NCBI GenBank assembly: GCA_018398585.1
Contig: JAGTTD010000013.1
Span: 32,629,131-32,693,130 of the forward strand
Direction: 5' to 3'
DNA: 64,000 nt
DNA from: Simmondsia chinensis
Taxonomy: Eukaryota; Streptophyta; Magnoliopsida; Caryophyllales; Simmondsiaceae
Made by a program: the position numbers and the translations under genes
Shown: positions 43,901 through 55,935 of the stretch, piece by piece
Layout of the letters: every line of letters begins with the position of its first letter
Numbering within the stretch: the first letter of the stretch is position 1
The notes under the pieces: generated by a model
What the model was told of the DNA's origin: nothing
Seen by the model: the letters and a program-made list of their open reading frames with translations, nothing else
The model's database searches: none

Positions 43901-46900
43901 CATTGTAAACGCATATGTATATGTATGTATGAATGAATGTACGTTTATGTTACCTTCAGTGCTGCTCGTTTGAGAGGCGTAGCGCGAATGTACAACTTAA
44001 TTAACTTGTATGTCAAAATGTCCAAAGGAAGTGGCCGGCTTTCATCTCTCAACCATGGATGAGCTGCAAATTAGTGTCAAACATTAGTCTATTTACTACT
44101 ATAATAAAGAATTTATCACTTAGATACCTTGAGTTTTGGTCTTTCATCACCTAACTACCGTTATGTTTCAATATATACCTTAGATTTAATTATTTTTATC
44201 ACTCAAGTACCTAAAAATTAAAAGCTTTTATTATGAAAACAAATATTCAAAGCTTTTATCCATTTCAAGTACACTCTTCAGAAATCCAATAAATTTTTGT
44301 TGAAAATGTGGAATATTATTTTGACAATATATATGTATCCTCTCTTAGAATTTGACATGTTTTTGCAGAAAAATGTTGATATAAAACATGATTTTGACAT
44401 GGAATATGATTCTAACAATATATATGTATACGTACTTTTCATTAAAATGCTGCTAGTTTGTATTGCAATTCGCTGAACTTTTGCTAAAAGCACTAATATG
44501 GTTCATATATAATATGGTAATCATGTACCATCTTAGCATTTTCAACGCAAATTGGTCGAATTCGCCAAAAATTCATTGGATTTCGACATAGGATACCTAG
44601 GTGACAATTTCTAAAATCTCAATGTACTTTGTTATATATATATAATGAAATTTTAAGGTACCTAATGCTTTGTTTGGCAACAGAGTAAAGGAGGGTAAAG
44701 AGGGGTAAATGAGGGTAAGGGTAAAGAGGGGTAAAGGGAGGGAAGGTAAAGTAATATTCTACCCTTGTTTGGATATGTCAAATTAAGAGAGGTAAGGGTA
44801 AAGAGAGGTAAATGAGTTACCCTTGTTTGGCAATTGGGTAAAGGGGTAAGAGTAAAGAGAGTTATAGTTAAAATAAGGGTAAAAATGTCAAATTTTTTTA
44901 AAAATTACCCTTAGCCCCCTTTACCCCCCAATTTGGTGGTTAAAGAAATTGGGGTTAAAAAGGGGTAATCGGGGGTAAAGGGGGGTAACAACTTTGCCAA
45001 ACAGGGGTAGAAATTTACCCCCTTTTACCCCGTTGCCAAACAGGGGGTAAGTGATAAATTAGCAGCATATGCCAACTTCTTACATGAAATGAAAACTGTC
45101 AAATTTCCGTGAATCATAGAAAACGTGTACCTAGAGCTTGCGCCGCAGTCATCCTTTTTCGGTGGTCCTTGTTGAGGAGTTGTTTGACGAAATCTTTGGC
45201 CTCGGCAGATACAGTTGGCCAAGGTGTATCGTCAAAATTTGGATCGGCTCTTAGCACAGAACGAAATATACCGGACTCTGTACGAGCCCAGAACGGTCGG
45301 CTTCCACATAACAAGATGTATGTAATGACACCGATACTCCACATATCTGCTTCGACATTGTATGATCTATGGAGCACTTCCGGTGCAACATAGTATGCGC
45401 TCCCAACTACGTCGTTAAGCCTTTGATCTGCACACCCAAAGACACTAAAAGATTGGCCCTGTTGACGAAACAAATGGACTAACACTAACACATAACGATC
45501 CACTTCAATAGCTGTTGAATTTATTGTATTGGTTAGGCTATCCACTCCCAAAGCATGAGGTTTAGGGGTTCGAAACTCATTTTCCCCATTCATCAGTTGT
45601 TGGTGGCCCCTCTTATGATAGTATTGTACTTTCTTACTTTCTAAAAAAAATAATGATCCCCTTCGAGCAAGATAGATACAAAAGCAATTCAAGCAAACTA
45701 CGATTTTCTGTTGCTTTTTACACTCCCGCAAGAGTTTGCAAGGTGTACTGTGAGAGAAGAAGAACTATCTTGCACTCTTTCCAGAAAATAGTAAAAAATC
45801 TCTGCAACTCAGTAAACATAGGCACAATTGGGTAAACCATGTAAATCTTGTGTCTTGTTCTCTTGTTATTTATACAGGCATTAAAGAGCCTCATACAAAA
45901 TTATGTAACGGTCAACCACGTAACAGCTGACTCAAATCCATCACCTAACAATTGTTATGTTACATAACAGCTTTTAGTTGATTTGAGTCACTCAACTAGC
46001 CAATTTGAAGCAAATGATTATGGACTATTGAGGGCTTCGGATCGATTTCATGATTATAAGTGTAATAAGTTAAGCCACCAATCTCACCATAACTATCCAT
46101 GTAAAATCTCAACGGACCTCAAGCCTGACTCATGGCAGTTACGAGATCTACATATAAGCCCAAGTGAAGTTTCATTACGCTTATATGTTGAATTCCTTTC
46201 TCTTGCAACTCCAATGTCGGACATTTTAACTATACTCACATCTAAATTTCTCAACACTGCGAGTGTTAACTTATCACTAAGAAGATCATTTAGCAAACAG
46301 TACCTGGCCTAACAAAGTCCGAGAGCCCAAAATCTATGATCTTCAGCTGCGCGTCTTCCTCCTTCGTCGTAAAAAGAAAATTCTGCAAAGAAAATTATTG
46401 TTTCCATTTATTAAATTCGAAAAAGATATTGCATTTTGCAATCGACTCCTCACATGTTAGGCTATACTGTGAAATTATTATTTTTTCATAATCACCTCAC
46501 TTTTTCCAAAGTCAATTAGTCATTTTTGTTTCGAAAACTTTTAATTCCATTTCTTATTTTGTTTTAAAAGAGAATCTCTGTTGTCCTACTTCTCTCTAAA
46601 GCAGAAAAATAAATTTTGCATTTATTTAAAAATACTTTCATGTGTCACCCCAACATCCAAAAAAACTCGGTAACGTAACTTTTTTTGTTAAATAACACCA
46701 TTTTTTTTTTTTCAAAACAGCTCGGCCAATTAGCCACTCCATGTAATGCTATTTGCTCATCATGATGCCATACCTCGGGTTTTAGATCACGGTGTACAAC
46801 ACCTTGAAGATGACAAAATGCAACCGCAGATAAAATTTGCACCACTATCCCTTTCGCGTCTTCCTCGGTATATCTTCCTCCTCTAAGCATGACAAATTTC

Positions 46901-49839
46901 GCAGACTATTGTCAGATCCAATGAGACAGGACTGTAGTTTTTGGTATTTTATGAACTAATAGTCATAATTTAGAAACGATTTCTTCTTGTATTCGGGTTT
47001 TGTTTCACAATTTCTTAATTTGAGCGAGAATTGAAAACATAAAAAATAAAACAACACATCGTTCTTAAAACACGATTCTGAATTTCCAGAAAAATGAAAT
47101 CTACAAATAGAAAACGATTCCAAAGAGATCCTTATATTTGTTTTAGTTTATCTTTAAAGATTCAAGAACAGAAAGCATAGGAGGTGTACCTTTGTAAAAT
47201 CCGGTCTAATAACTCTCCACCTTCACACAATCTGCAAAACAAACCGGATCCATTTGCTCAAGAAGAAATTCATGACAAAATCTAGGGCTCCGCTAAAAAA
47301 TGGTTTCATTTTAGAAATTTGTATCAGTATCACGCTTGGCGAAGTTAAAGTAAAAGTGAAATATATGACGTGAGATTACGATGAAAAACGGTTTTCCCTC
47401 CATGAAGGAACATTCGTTCCCCTTTCATAGAAGGGAAGTCAATTTCCCCTGAATGGAGCAGAACGTTTTGTGTATTAGTGGTTGTTGCTATTAAGTTATG
47501 CAAAGAAACTGTAGGACATGTTCTCTATCAAAACAAACAGAGTTTCAATGAATGAATTGGTCACCAAGATCAAGATGAAGAAGCTCTTACTCCATGACAA
47601 CATAGACATTGTTAGAATCCTCGAAAGCATCATAAAATCTGAGCGTATGCTTGTGTCCGGACAACGCTTTCACTATCTTCACCTCCCTACGAACATCTTC
47701 AACTGCTATTGCCGAAGTTATCTGTCAAATTTAACCAATCTAGTCAATTATACTCCACTTTTAACTGGGTAGTGCTTTTAATTTTTACCACTAGACCAAG
47801 TGCTCAACGGCAGAAACCGGAAAAAATGGTGCAAAACGATGACAACTACCAATCTAAACACCATCATTGGTGACCCAACTGATGCTAATCAAACTATGTA
47901 GCAAAGAAGTTATTCTTGAGAAGGATGAAAGAATGGACAATCTAAAGAACAAACATTCCTATTTACAACAACAATAATAGCTCAGTGCCTCAAAGAGAAA
48001 CAAACATAGCTATTTAAAAACAAAAAATTAAAGAAAAACACAAATACAAGGTTCTCTCCAATGAAAAATGCCATTTATACAGCTACATCAACAGATAATT
48101 TAGAACTGGCACATTGGGTACCAGAAAATTGATCATCAACGATCTCACAATAGTGGCAGAAATAAGGCCACACCCAGAACACAAACTTATAAAATACTAA
48201 TGTTTCATGCTCAAAAACGTGATCTCGCATTTAGAAGTTAGATTCACATTTCAAACGTATATCAAACTCAATGGAAATACAATTCATACAATCGTTGAAT
48301 CATTTGGATAAGAAGATACTTATCAGATGATTAATTGGCTAATAGGAATTCATTCCTTTGCTCCACATTGAACCCATTAAAACTATAGTTCTCGTCTCCA
48401 ACTCCATTTAGATTTCACAGAGTAGAATCCATCAAAGACGACACCCAACCCACAAGTCATGAGTTAAATTTTATAGGCCAGAAACATTCCCAAGAAATCG
48501 GCATATGAGGTTTTATCTAGAACCAATTGTCATTGGGTGGAATTCTCCACTAGGCTTATATATAACTAGGGGTCTAAATGAGCTAAGTTGAGTAGACCAC
48601 CCCTTTGTTCGAGCCGAGTTTTTATCGAGCTTTCAAACATTTTTTCGAAGGCTCGACTTGACTAGCTAGTCTAATAGAGCCGAGTCAAGCTCATCATCAA
48701 TTCAAGCCAAGTTGAGCTCATCATTGAGCCTAGCTTGCAATAAAGTCAAACACCTTACCAAATCAAGCTATTTGAGTTACTATTGAGCTACTATCCAACC
48801 AATTTCGAGCTAATACAATAGTCTTAACGAGCTCTTATCGAGTTAATTGCTCCCTTTCAAACTCGGCTCATCAAGTTTATCAAAGTATGCTCAAACTTGA
48901 CTCGATAAATTACCAAGCCTCAAAAACAAACACGAATGAGCCCTAATCTATTTCCAACCCGAGCCATTTGTTACTAGACTCACACGCAGAAGCTTTCAAC
49001 ATCAAACTCAATCAAAATCAAAGAATCTCACATCACAACAAAATCTAAGCAAGAATTTCGCTGATCATTCAAAACCACAACAAAAGTCAAAACCACCCCA
49101 CCTTAGCTTTAGCGACAATCTTGACCGCCACAACCAAATTTAAGCAAGGATATCACTAATCAATGAAAAAGTATTAGAGTACAAAATTATTCACGAGCCT
49201 CAACCTATCACCTTATCTCAAAGATAGTTAGTTCCTTAACAAGTTATCAAAGCCCTGTGGACCGAAAGGTCGCGATACTATGTTTCAAGCCCAAATGAGT
49301 ATTTACACGAGACAACGCATCAAAGCATAAAATCATTCATAAACCTTCACCGATCAGCTTAAACTAACAAAAGTCAAAGAAACCCAAAACACATACCACC
49401 CCACCTTAGCTTTGGAGATAATCTTGACCGCCACAGCCTTCCCTTTGACCTCCCCCTTCTTCCCCTTCGCCAAACAAGTATGCCCAAAATGCCCTCTCCC
49501 CACCTCTTGTCCCACCTCATACTTCGCCGGAAAACTCTTCGAAAACCCGAAACTCTTATCCAACGCCGCCCCGCCACCACCACCGCTCTCCTTCTGTCTC
49601 CTCCGAATCGCCGCCATGATCGGCTTCGCCGGCGACGGCGGTGGGAAGGGCCACTTTAACCTCCGCCGTCCCGGCGTCCTCGCCGGCGACGGCGATGGGT
49701 TGACCCCAGCCGGGTACGGGCTCGGCCATGGGGATTGACCCGCCGGTACTGGAGTCCCCGACGGAGACGGATCGCTGACGCCAGCGCCGCCGTCGTCGTC
49801 CTTGACAACTGATCCGCTCTTGCTGTAACAGTGCCCCAT
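40955..49839 (-). CDS. CRK: CDPK-related protein kinase (CRK)
   Basis: Eleven minus-strand exons join in frame: 49405-49839, 47591-47721, 47190-47231, 46774-46882, 46304-46382, 45131-45427, 43954-44063, 42527-42631, 42211-42273, 41179-41346, 40955-41092, each with a GT donor and AG acceptor. They give 558 residues. MGHCYS at the start predicts N-myristoylation at G2 and palmitoylation at C4. A Pro/Ser-rich variable region (20-75) has the CRK wording SPARTP and FPPPSPAK. The kinase domain begins near 107, with GRGHFG (114-119), K139 in AVAVK, HRDLKPE with D235, DFG at 256-258 and GSAYYVAPE. The C-terminal region (about 390-558) carries degenerate EF-hands lacking full calcium loops, as typical of CRKs, which differ from CDPKs in this. 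It ends [15 protein letters not shown], near Arabidopsis CRK1/CRK3. It is a plasma-membrane Ser/Thr kinase, probably calmodulin-responsive. Introns are rich in MITEs and SINEs. All catalytic residues are present. Confidence 0.95.
42680..43315. mobile_element. Foldback element (CAAATTGGTCCCTC family) with a SINE inside, CRK intron 7
   Basis: The left arm (GTTCAAATTGGTCCCTCG, AGTCTCTCATATTTTATTTTATG) and right arm (TTTGTCATAAAATAAAACATAGG, AAAGACCAATTTAGACAACC) mirror each other. The SINE at about 42950-43072 separates them. A relative lies at 59400-59800. Confidence 0.55.
42950..43072 (+). mobile_element. 5S-SINE family copy, headless, in CRK intron 7
   Basis: GGTTGGGGGATGCGGAAACAGCC, GGTAAGGCTGCGTACATC, CCCAGACCCTGCCATGGCAGG and GGCACTGGAATG are a clean body plus 3' domain. 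The stretch before it is pyrimidine-rich, as in the copy at 61956. Opposite strand to the host gene. Confidence 0.75.
43437..43520 (+). mobile_element. 5S-SINE family copy, 3' domain only
   Basis: TTAAGGCTGCGTACATCCC, CCAAACCCCGCGCTTATGCAGG and GGCACTGGATTTGTAGTTG. It is severely 5'-truncated and lies in CRK intron 7. Confidence 0.7.
44105..45065. mobile_element. Foldback element of the TTTATCACTTAGATACC family, CRK intron 6
   Basis: The left end TTTATCACTTAGATACCTTGAGTTT and the split right end (TTTTAAGGTACCTAA up to 44665, then TAAGTGATAAATTA from 45048) are inverted repeats. The right arm is interrupted by the element at 44666-45047. Confidence 0.65.
44666..45047. mobile_element. Harbinger-like MITE rich in GGGTAAA, 382 bp, TAA duplication
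   Basis: TAA flanks it on both sides (44663-44665, 45048-45050), and the host element's phrase AAGGTACCTAAGTGATAAATT is restored when it is removed. The ends carry TGTTTGGCAAC in inverted copies. Left of centre it is full of GGGTAAAG repeats, right of centre of TTTACCCC, so a single strand could fold into a long hairpin. Confidence 0.75.
47959..49040. other. Middle of CRK intron 1
   Basis: No exon evidence. A hAT-like element of the GAGCTCG type spans about 48568-48947 (TAGGGGTCTAAATGAGC to CGAATGAGCCCTA). A tiny SINE tail fragment (ACAACAACAATAATAGCTCAGTGCC) is at 47965-47990. Confidence 0.5.
49041..49195 (-). repeat. Duplicate of the end of CRK exon 1 and its donor, in intron 1
   Basis: CCACCCCACCTTAGCTTT and AATCTTGACCGCCACA (49093-49132) repeat 49396-49437 at a distance of 303 bp. 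On the minus strand this is [10 protein letters not shown] followed by the donor GTGGGGTGG. AATCTAAGCAAGAATTTCGC (49043) and AATTTAAGCAAGGATATCAC (49135) show a further local duplication. Confidence 0.8.
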
Positions 49840-49958
49840 CTAAGAGTCCCCGATTACAACAGCAACAGCCCAGTATCTCAAAAAAGCTCTCGATTAACGT
49901 AGAAGAATCAAACGGTGGAGCAAAATCGTGATGAACAATTCAAAATGCAGCAATTTTA

Positions 49959-49982
49959 GAGAGAGAGAGAGAGAGAGAGAGA
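49959..49982 (-). repeat. (GA)n microsatellite in the CRK leader
   Basis: Twelve GA units on the plus strand, a CT tract in the sense of the gene, about 120 bp upstream of the start codon. Probably within the 5'UTR. Confidence 0.85.
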
Positions 49983-50019
49983 TGGGGTGAGAAGAGGATG
50001 CACAGTAACATTTAAAAGA

Positions 50020-50467
50020 GGGAGAGGCAAAGGCTGTGACGACAAGGTAGTTGAATTGAATGAGCAGTTATTATTATTTTTTTTGAAAAAAATTTAAAAA
50101 ATATCGAGTGATAACACTAATACAAATGACAAATCCAAGTCGATCCGAATAACCAACCTGAAAAATCCGTTAACCGATATGATCTGAATCAAAAGTTTAC
50201 CTTCGATAATTAAATTCGAAGTTGAAATGATCCGACTTGAGACTAACCCATACGATCCAACCTAAGATTAACCCAAACCCAAGACGACTTGAAATTAAAG
50301 TGACCCGAACTCGAAATAACTTGACTCTGACCCAACTTGACCTAAGTAAAAGTAAAAACCAAAATGACCCGAGCCTAATTGAGTCAAGCCTAACCCCCAA
50401 AATGCCCCAAACGCGAAGGAGTACACCCGAACCCGACTCGGATGACCCGATTGCCACCTCTAAACAA
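50020..50467. other. CRK upstream region
   Basis: Beyond the leader the sequence changes to a C/A-rich stretch with repeated ACCCGA/GACCCGA phrases (50130-50460). That looks like low-complexity transposon sequence and not a defined promoter. No TATA box could be fixed with confidence. Confidence 0.35.
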
Positions 50468-51397
50468 TAGGGATGACAATAGGGCGGGATGGGTTCAAGC
50501 AGACGTGGTTAGTGGGCATTTGGGCTTGGGCCTAGCCCGGCCTAGTCCCCGAGCAGGCCGGGCCATGGGCCTCCTCAAAATGCTAGTGTGTATTTGGGCA
50601 CTATAACTTATTTTATAACAGTGTTTTTTATTTACATTGTTGTAATTGTATTTTTTAATAAGTTATAATATATATATTATTTTATTTTATAAAAATTTTA
50701 TAATTTTGTAGGGTACTATTATTATTATAGTTATATTTTTTAACAAGTTATAATATATTTTATACTATAAAATATATTTATAATTTTATAAGGCACTATT
50801 ATGATTGTATTGTATATTATATTATTTATTAAAAAATTATAATTATTTTTTGATTAAAATAATTATTTTTAATGTGTGTGTATATATATTTAGAAAAGAG
50901 GACCAGGCCGGCCACCACTAGGTCTAGGGGTGCCCTCCTTCATGCCCGTATCCTCCCCATTATCCTGCACGGGATGAAGTGGATACTCACACCCGCCCCG
51001 GTGGGTGTAGATCCATACTTATATCGGCTCCATTAGTGGGTATTTGGCGAGTATCCATTACACACTCTAACTTAGGTAACGAACGACTATCTATTTTTTT
51101 GGTCAAAACAAATGACTATCCATACCTACGCATATTAGTTATTTACTTTTATATTTTAGAATCTAAATATAATTTATTTTAATATTTGATACAAAATTCA
51201 ATAAATAAATCAAATGAATATTTTTTTCTTGTTTTTAAATAAAATAAAATACAATTAGGGTAGGTATGAGCCGTGGGCGAAGGATACAACCTCATACCTG
51301 TACTAGCTCCATACCCATAGTGGTACCCACCTCACTTGTATTCGTAGGGGCGAGTGCCCATGGGTAACAAGTTTTACCCGCTCTATTGTTATCTCTA
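50468..51397. mobile_element. hAT-like element, about 930 bp, with matching long inverted ends
   Basis: TAGGGATGACAATAGGGCGG at left and CCGCTCTATTGTTATCTCTA at right are inverted repeats with only three mismatches in 20. The flanks show no convincing duplication. The interior has inverted GGCCGGGCC/GGCCGGCC phrases and AT-rich filler; no transposase frame. Confidence 0.7.
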
Positions 51398-52560
51398 GTC
51401 AACTTTAACCCCAAAAATAACATGATTTCTCCAGATATTGTCTTATTTATTAATATGGAGTTAAAGACAAAAACCTAAGATACTAAAAAAACCAATCAGG
51501 AAAGTCGGGGACATTTTTATGATTTTTAGGAATGTCGATATACTAAAAGTAAATAAATTATTTTTTAACAATACTATTCACCTTAACAATGCTAAATTTA
51601 TTTCCCTCGATTGTAGAATTCTAAATTAATTTATATAGGTGGTTAATGCTTTCTTTTGTGTTAAAGAGCTAAATGCCAAAAAAAAAAAACTCTTTAGAAT
51701 ATAGCTCAATACATATTTTAGTTTTTTTTTCTTTTTTTGATAAGTATTATTAATGTTTTGAAAAATTTTAATATCTAATTTTTAATTTTTTTAATTTAAT
51801 CTATTTTGTTTAAAATGATATTTAATTAAAGATCAAGCGAAAAAAAAAAATTTTTGACCTTCAATTTTTTTCTTTTATATAAACATTCCCTAATATTTAT
51901 AAATTTATTCACCTTTATTATTTTTCTATTTTAATCATTTAAAATAATCTCTGACAATTCAATTTTTCATAAAATTGTCCCTTATATATATCACAAAATA
52001 AAATATTAAAAATTATTTTGAATAAAAAATAAAGAACTTATTTAAAAAATAATAGACACAATAAAATGTTAGACAGTTTATAGTAACCAATTTTGTTACA
52101 AAAGAAAATATTAAATGCTATTTTGATAAAAAAAAATAATTAATTTAAATAAATTTTAAATATCAAAAACTATTTTAACCAAAAAATAATAATAATTAAT
52201 ATAAATAAAGGAAGTTGTAATTATCAATACAAAAAATATTACTGTCAGAATTATACTATGACTTATAAATAATAAAATTTATAAAATTATCTTGAAAATT
52301 ATTGCTTTGAAAATATAAATTTTGCCACATCAATTACGTTACAATAGATAAATATGCGAATATTAACGGTCAAATTTATGCCGTTTATGAGACGGAAGAG
52401 GAAGATGGGGGTTATGCGTGAGTAGTTGACTGAGATTCCGCCGTAGATAACGGTCAAACGTGGACGGCGGTGACGGATTCTGGTCGGCTTTGACTTATCT
52501 CTCTTCCTTAAGTTACTTAACGTTGATTTTTAATATTTGTAAATTTATTTATTAAAAATA
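51398..52560. other. Intergenic DNA, no gene seen
   Basis: Very AT-rich (51500-52370) without recognised elements. A less AT-rich patch lies at 52380-52500 (GACGGAAGAGGAAGATGGGG...GACGGCGGTGACGG) with no clear reading frame. Confidence 0.4.
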
Positions 52561-53147
52561 AGCGTTATTTACTCCAAAGGTTCCTATACTTTATCCATTG
52601 TATTAATTTAGTCCTTATACTTTTAATTATATCAATTTAGTCTAAAGTTAAACATGCTTAGACGAGAATAGTACCAAGATGGGTGACCTCCTGGGAAGTC
52701 TTCGTGTTACACCCCTCAGGTTGGGGGTTCAAGGTGCTACCCTGAAGGGGGAAGCTGCGTATGTCTATTCCCCAGACCCTACTTAGGCGGGCCCTTGGGG
52801 CACTGAAAATGTTGTGTATGTTGCTTTAATTTAGTCCCTCAATTATTTATATTGTGTTAATTTTGTTTATAGAGTAAATTTACGTTAAGTTATTAATAAA
52901 ATTTTTAATAACTCCACAATAAATTGGGTTTAATTGAGTCAATAGGTGGATTTGCAGTGGATTGCTTGTGTCTAAAATGATTGTCGATAAAAATTATATC
53001 ATTAATTCAACTTCAATTTGATCATAGGACTAAATTGACACAATGTGAATAGTAGAGGGACCAAATTGACACAATTAAAAGTACAAGGATTAAATTGACA
53101 CAAATAGCAAAGTCCGGGGACCTTTGGAGTAAAAAAACCCAAAAAAT
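52561..53147. mobile_element. AATTTGGTCC foldback MITE carrying a nested 5S-SINE
   Basis: Left end TTATTTACTCCAAAGGTTCC and right end GGGGACCTTTGGAGTAAAAA are inverted repeats. The MITE is interrupted at 52643-52827 by the SINE; the rest follows the family consensus. Confidence 0.85.
52643..52827 (+). mobile_element. 5S-SINE nested in a MITE, 9-bp duplication
   Basis: AATTTAGTC flanks it (52634-52642 and 52828-52836). The copy starts within the 5S head at AAAGTTAAACATGCTTAGACG. It keeps GTACCAAGATGGGTGACCTCC and the complete 5S 3' end (TTCGTGTTACACCCCTC), then body and 3' domain. It lacks the first 45 bases of the head. Confidence 0.88.
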
Positions 53148-55250
53148 AATTTTAATATTTGCAAATAAAATAGATCTCTTATTTTCTTTTTTATTTAAAA
53201 TAATTTATTGTATTTTATTTTACGACATCTTTGTTTTCTTATGTGGTTGACCAATAAAAATCAAAAGACGAAGATAAAAACAGTCAATTTGAACAAACAT
53301 ATAAATATTATGAACTATTTAAAACAAGTAAAGATATGATGAAGTAACATTGTAGATAACTCCCTTTTCTTTTAATCGAGTGTGCAAACCAACTTACATA
53401 CATCTTAATTAATTTTCGGAAATAATGGCCTAAAAAAATAGGAAAACTCTACAGACAAAAAAAGAACATTATTAATTACGAGATCAGCTACAAGTATTTA
53501 CAATTAATGCGGTATCCTTGTATGTATAGTTATGACTTCAGCTCTGATACCGATATTGCTATATAGAATTGAAAATAGACAGAAACTAAAACAAATCAAT
53601 AAGATACTGAAAACAAAAGAAATAGAAAAGAAGAGGTAAAAGATGACATTTGATTTCATTAACGCCTTATAATATAATATTTATCCGTATTTATAGAATT
53701 TTCCTTTCTTTAGAGGGATGGGCTCATTTTACTTTATATTTGGCTATCATAATATTCCTGACTCGGGTATAAATATTTGGACACGTATTAATTTATTTAT
53801 TATTTAAAAGCAAGATTTTAAATGATTCTTTTTTTCTTATAATAAAAAATTAATAAATGTTTGTAGAAAGTCAAGTCAACAATAATCTAAAACTGTTAAA
53901 CTAAAAAATATTGGTTTTAATTTTGACTCAAAAAACTTATTTTTGTAGAATTATTGTTTTTCTAAAATATGGTTTCAATAAGGTATTTTTGTTCGAAAAA
54001 AATTAGTTTTATTTCTACTTTTAAGGAGAAATATTATTTTATTTCTATGTTTAAAAGAAAAAAATATTAAATTTTGGAAAAAAATATTTCTCATAAAAAT
54101 ATTTTTCAGAAAAGAAACTTGACTGTCTTGAGTTTAAAGATTATCTCCTCCTTTCGTAGATGTTATAGGCCTACTTAAAATACTGTTACACTTTATTACC
54201 TTGTTAAAAAAAAAATTTGTTTCAATAATTCTATAAACTTTTCACATCCTTGAGGCTCATCTGATTTGTATATAACTCGGTTAAGGCTTGGTTAAGCTCG
54301 AATCCAACTCGGTGAGGTTTGAACTAGCTTGTGACATTCAAGATAGTTTAAGCTTGGTTTGGCTTGTTTGGGCTCGCTTAGGTTCGAGCAAGGCTCGCTC
54401 AATCTCAAATTATGACTGATTGGGCATATATGTTTTATATGTTAGCCGTATAATACACTTTATAGAGCGTGTATATGTATTTTCCATAAATAAAAAATAA
54501 AATAGTCAATTGAAAATAATCATGCTTTTAACTGAATAAGGTATATATGTTATATATATATTTTTTAATTTGTTACTTCAACTCGTGAATAATTGGCTTA
54601 TACCTTATTTTTTGCTTTGCATTATGCTTTTGCTACCGTATGGGTAGCGCCATCAAACAAAAAATCAAATTACAGAATTATCTCCCTCTCCACTATGTCG
54701 ATATTAATTTAGGAACTGTTATACATATGAATGTAATCAGCTCTGAAAACCCCAACCCACCCCCTATGTTCATATCTTATTTCTGTCGTTTTATCTTATC
54801 GTTTTAGACTTTGCAAGCTACACCTTTAAATAGGATTTTTTTTTTTTTAAATATTGGATTCGAACCCAAACCCGGGCAATAGATCAACAAAGCGGAGATA
54901 AAAAAAAAGAGACAAAATAGTAACAAAAAAGCAATAGTACAAAGGTCACAAATAGAGGAAAATTAGATTTTAGGAATTGATTTTCCTGTTTTTCGTTGTT
55001 TGGCCCACATTCTTTGTCGTAAAACATTTTTCAAAGAAAAAGTCTTTCCCCCTGGATGATGGAAATTGACTTCTCTTGTAAAATAGGAGAAGTCACCATT
55101 CCAAAACTTCTAGGTATCTATCGGTCCTAGTTTGAATCAGATCGAGTTTATGTTGGCTATAAAAAAGTATAGAATAATTGGCAGAAGTCTTTGTGGCCCT
55201 GAGATTGTTGTTATTGTAAAAAGGTATGGAATGATTAGTGAAAGATGTTT
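53148..55250. other. Intergenic DNA with LTR-like and hAT-like scraps
   Basis: GCTCTGATACC at about 53541-53551 is the reverse of a Copia-type primer binding site (GGTATCAGAGC), so an old LTR may lie to its right. GAGCTCG-type repeat occurs at 54250-54420. No gene. Confidence 0.35.
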
Positions 55251-55254
55251 TCTT

Positions 55255-55935
55255 TTAAAATAACAATAACTAATTTAAAAATAACCTAATCATATATCAA
55301 TATACTAAAAAATAATCTAACTCTATTTTCTAAATACAAAACAACCTAACTTTAACTTTTCTACCAGAAAATAACACAACTCTGACTTTTCTACTAAAAA
55401 AATAACCAGGCTCCAAAAATTTGATTTAAAAAATACTGAATTGTGATGCGTGGTATGATACTCCGACAATATATTTTTCTTCTACGTATTTTAGATTTGG
55501 TTTGTTCTCTGGTTATATTCATCTGTTATTTTGCTTATTATTTGTCCCAGGCTGTTGCCCTTTGGTGGGGTCATACTCAATTGTAAAAATATATATATAT
55601 ATATTTTTTGGTTTAGTAAGGTGGAAAAAGAAACCAAGCCAAACGAAAAATATATTATCGGAGCGTCATAACACGAGCCATGCTTAGCGACCAATTCAAT
55701 ATTTTTTTTAAATTAACTTTAGAGTTTTGTTATGTTTTGGTAAAAAAAGTTAGAGTTGGGTTATTTCTTGGTTAAGAAATAGAGTTGAGTTATTTTTTAA
55801 TAAAAAAGTCAGAGTTGGGTTATTTTTCAATAGAAAAGTTAGAGTTTGATTATTTTTTTGTTAGAAGATAGAGTTGAATTATTTTTTAATATACTAACGT
55901 ATTGTTGAGTTATTTATAGATTAATTGTTATTAAA
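55255..55935. mobile_element. Long foldback element with about 28-bp subrepeats
   Basis: The left arm (55255-55440) holds tandem copies of an AATAACNNAACTCTGACTTTTCTA phrase. The right arm (55700-55935) holds the same phrases in reverse complement (GTTAGAGTTGGGTTATTTTT, repeated about five times). The centre, about 260 bp, is unique and includes a TA run. Confidence 0.75.

Noticed and set aside
44666..45047. Interstitial telomere repeat
   Set aside because: The heptamer is GGGTAAA/TTTACCC, whereas the plant telomere is TTTAGGG; the block is a foldback MITE with TAA flanks.
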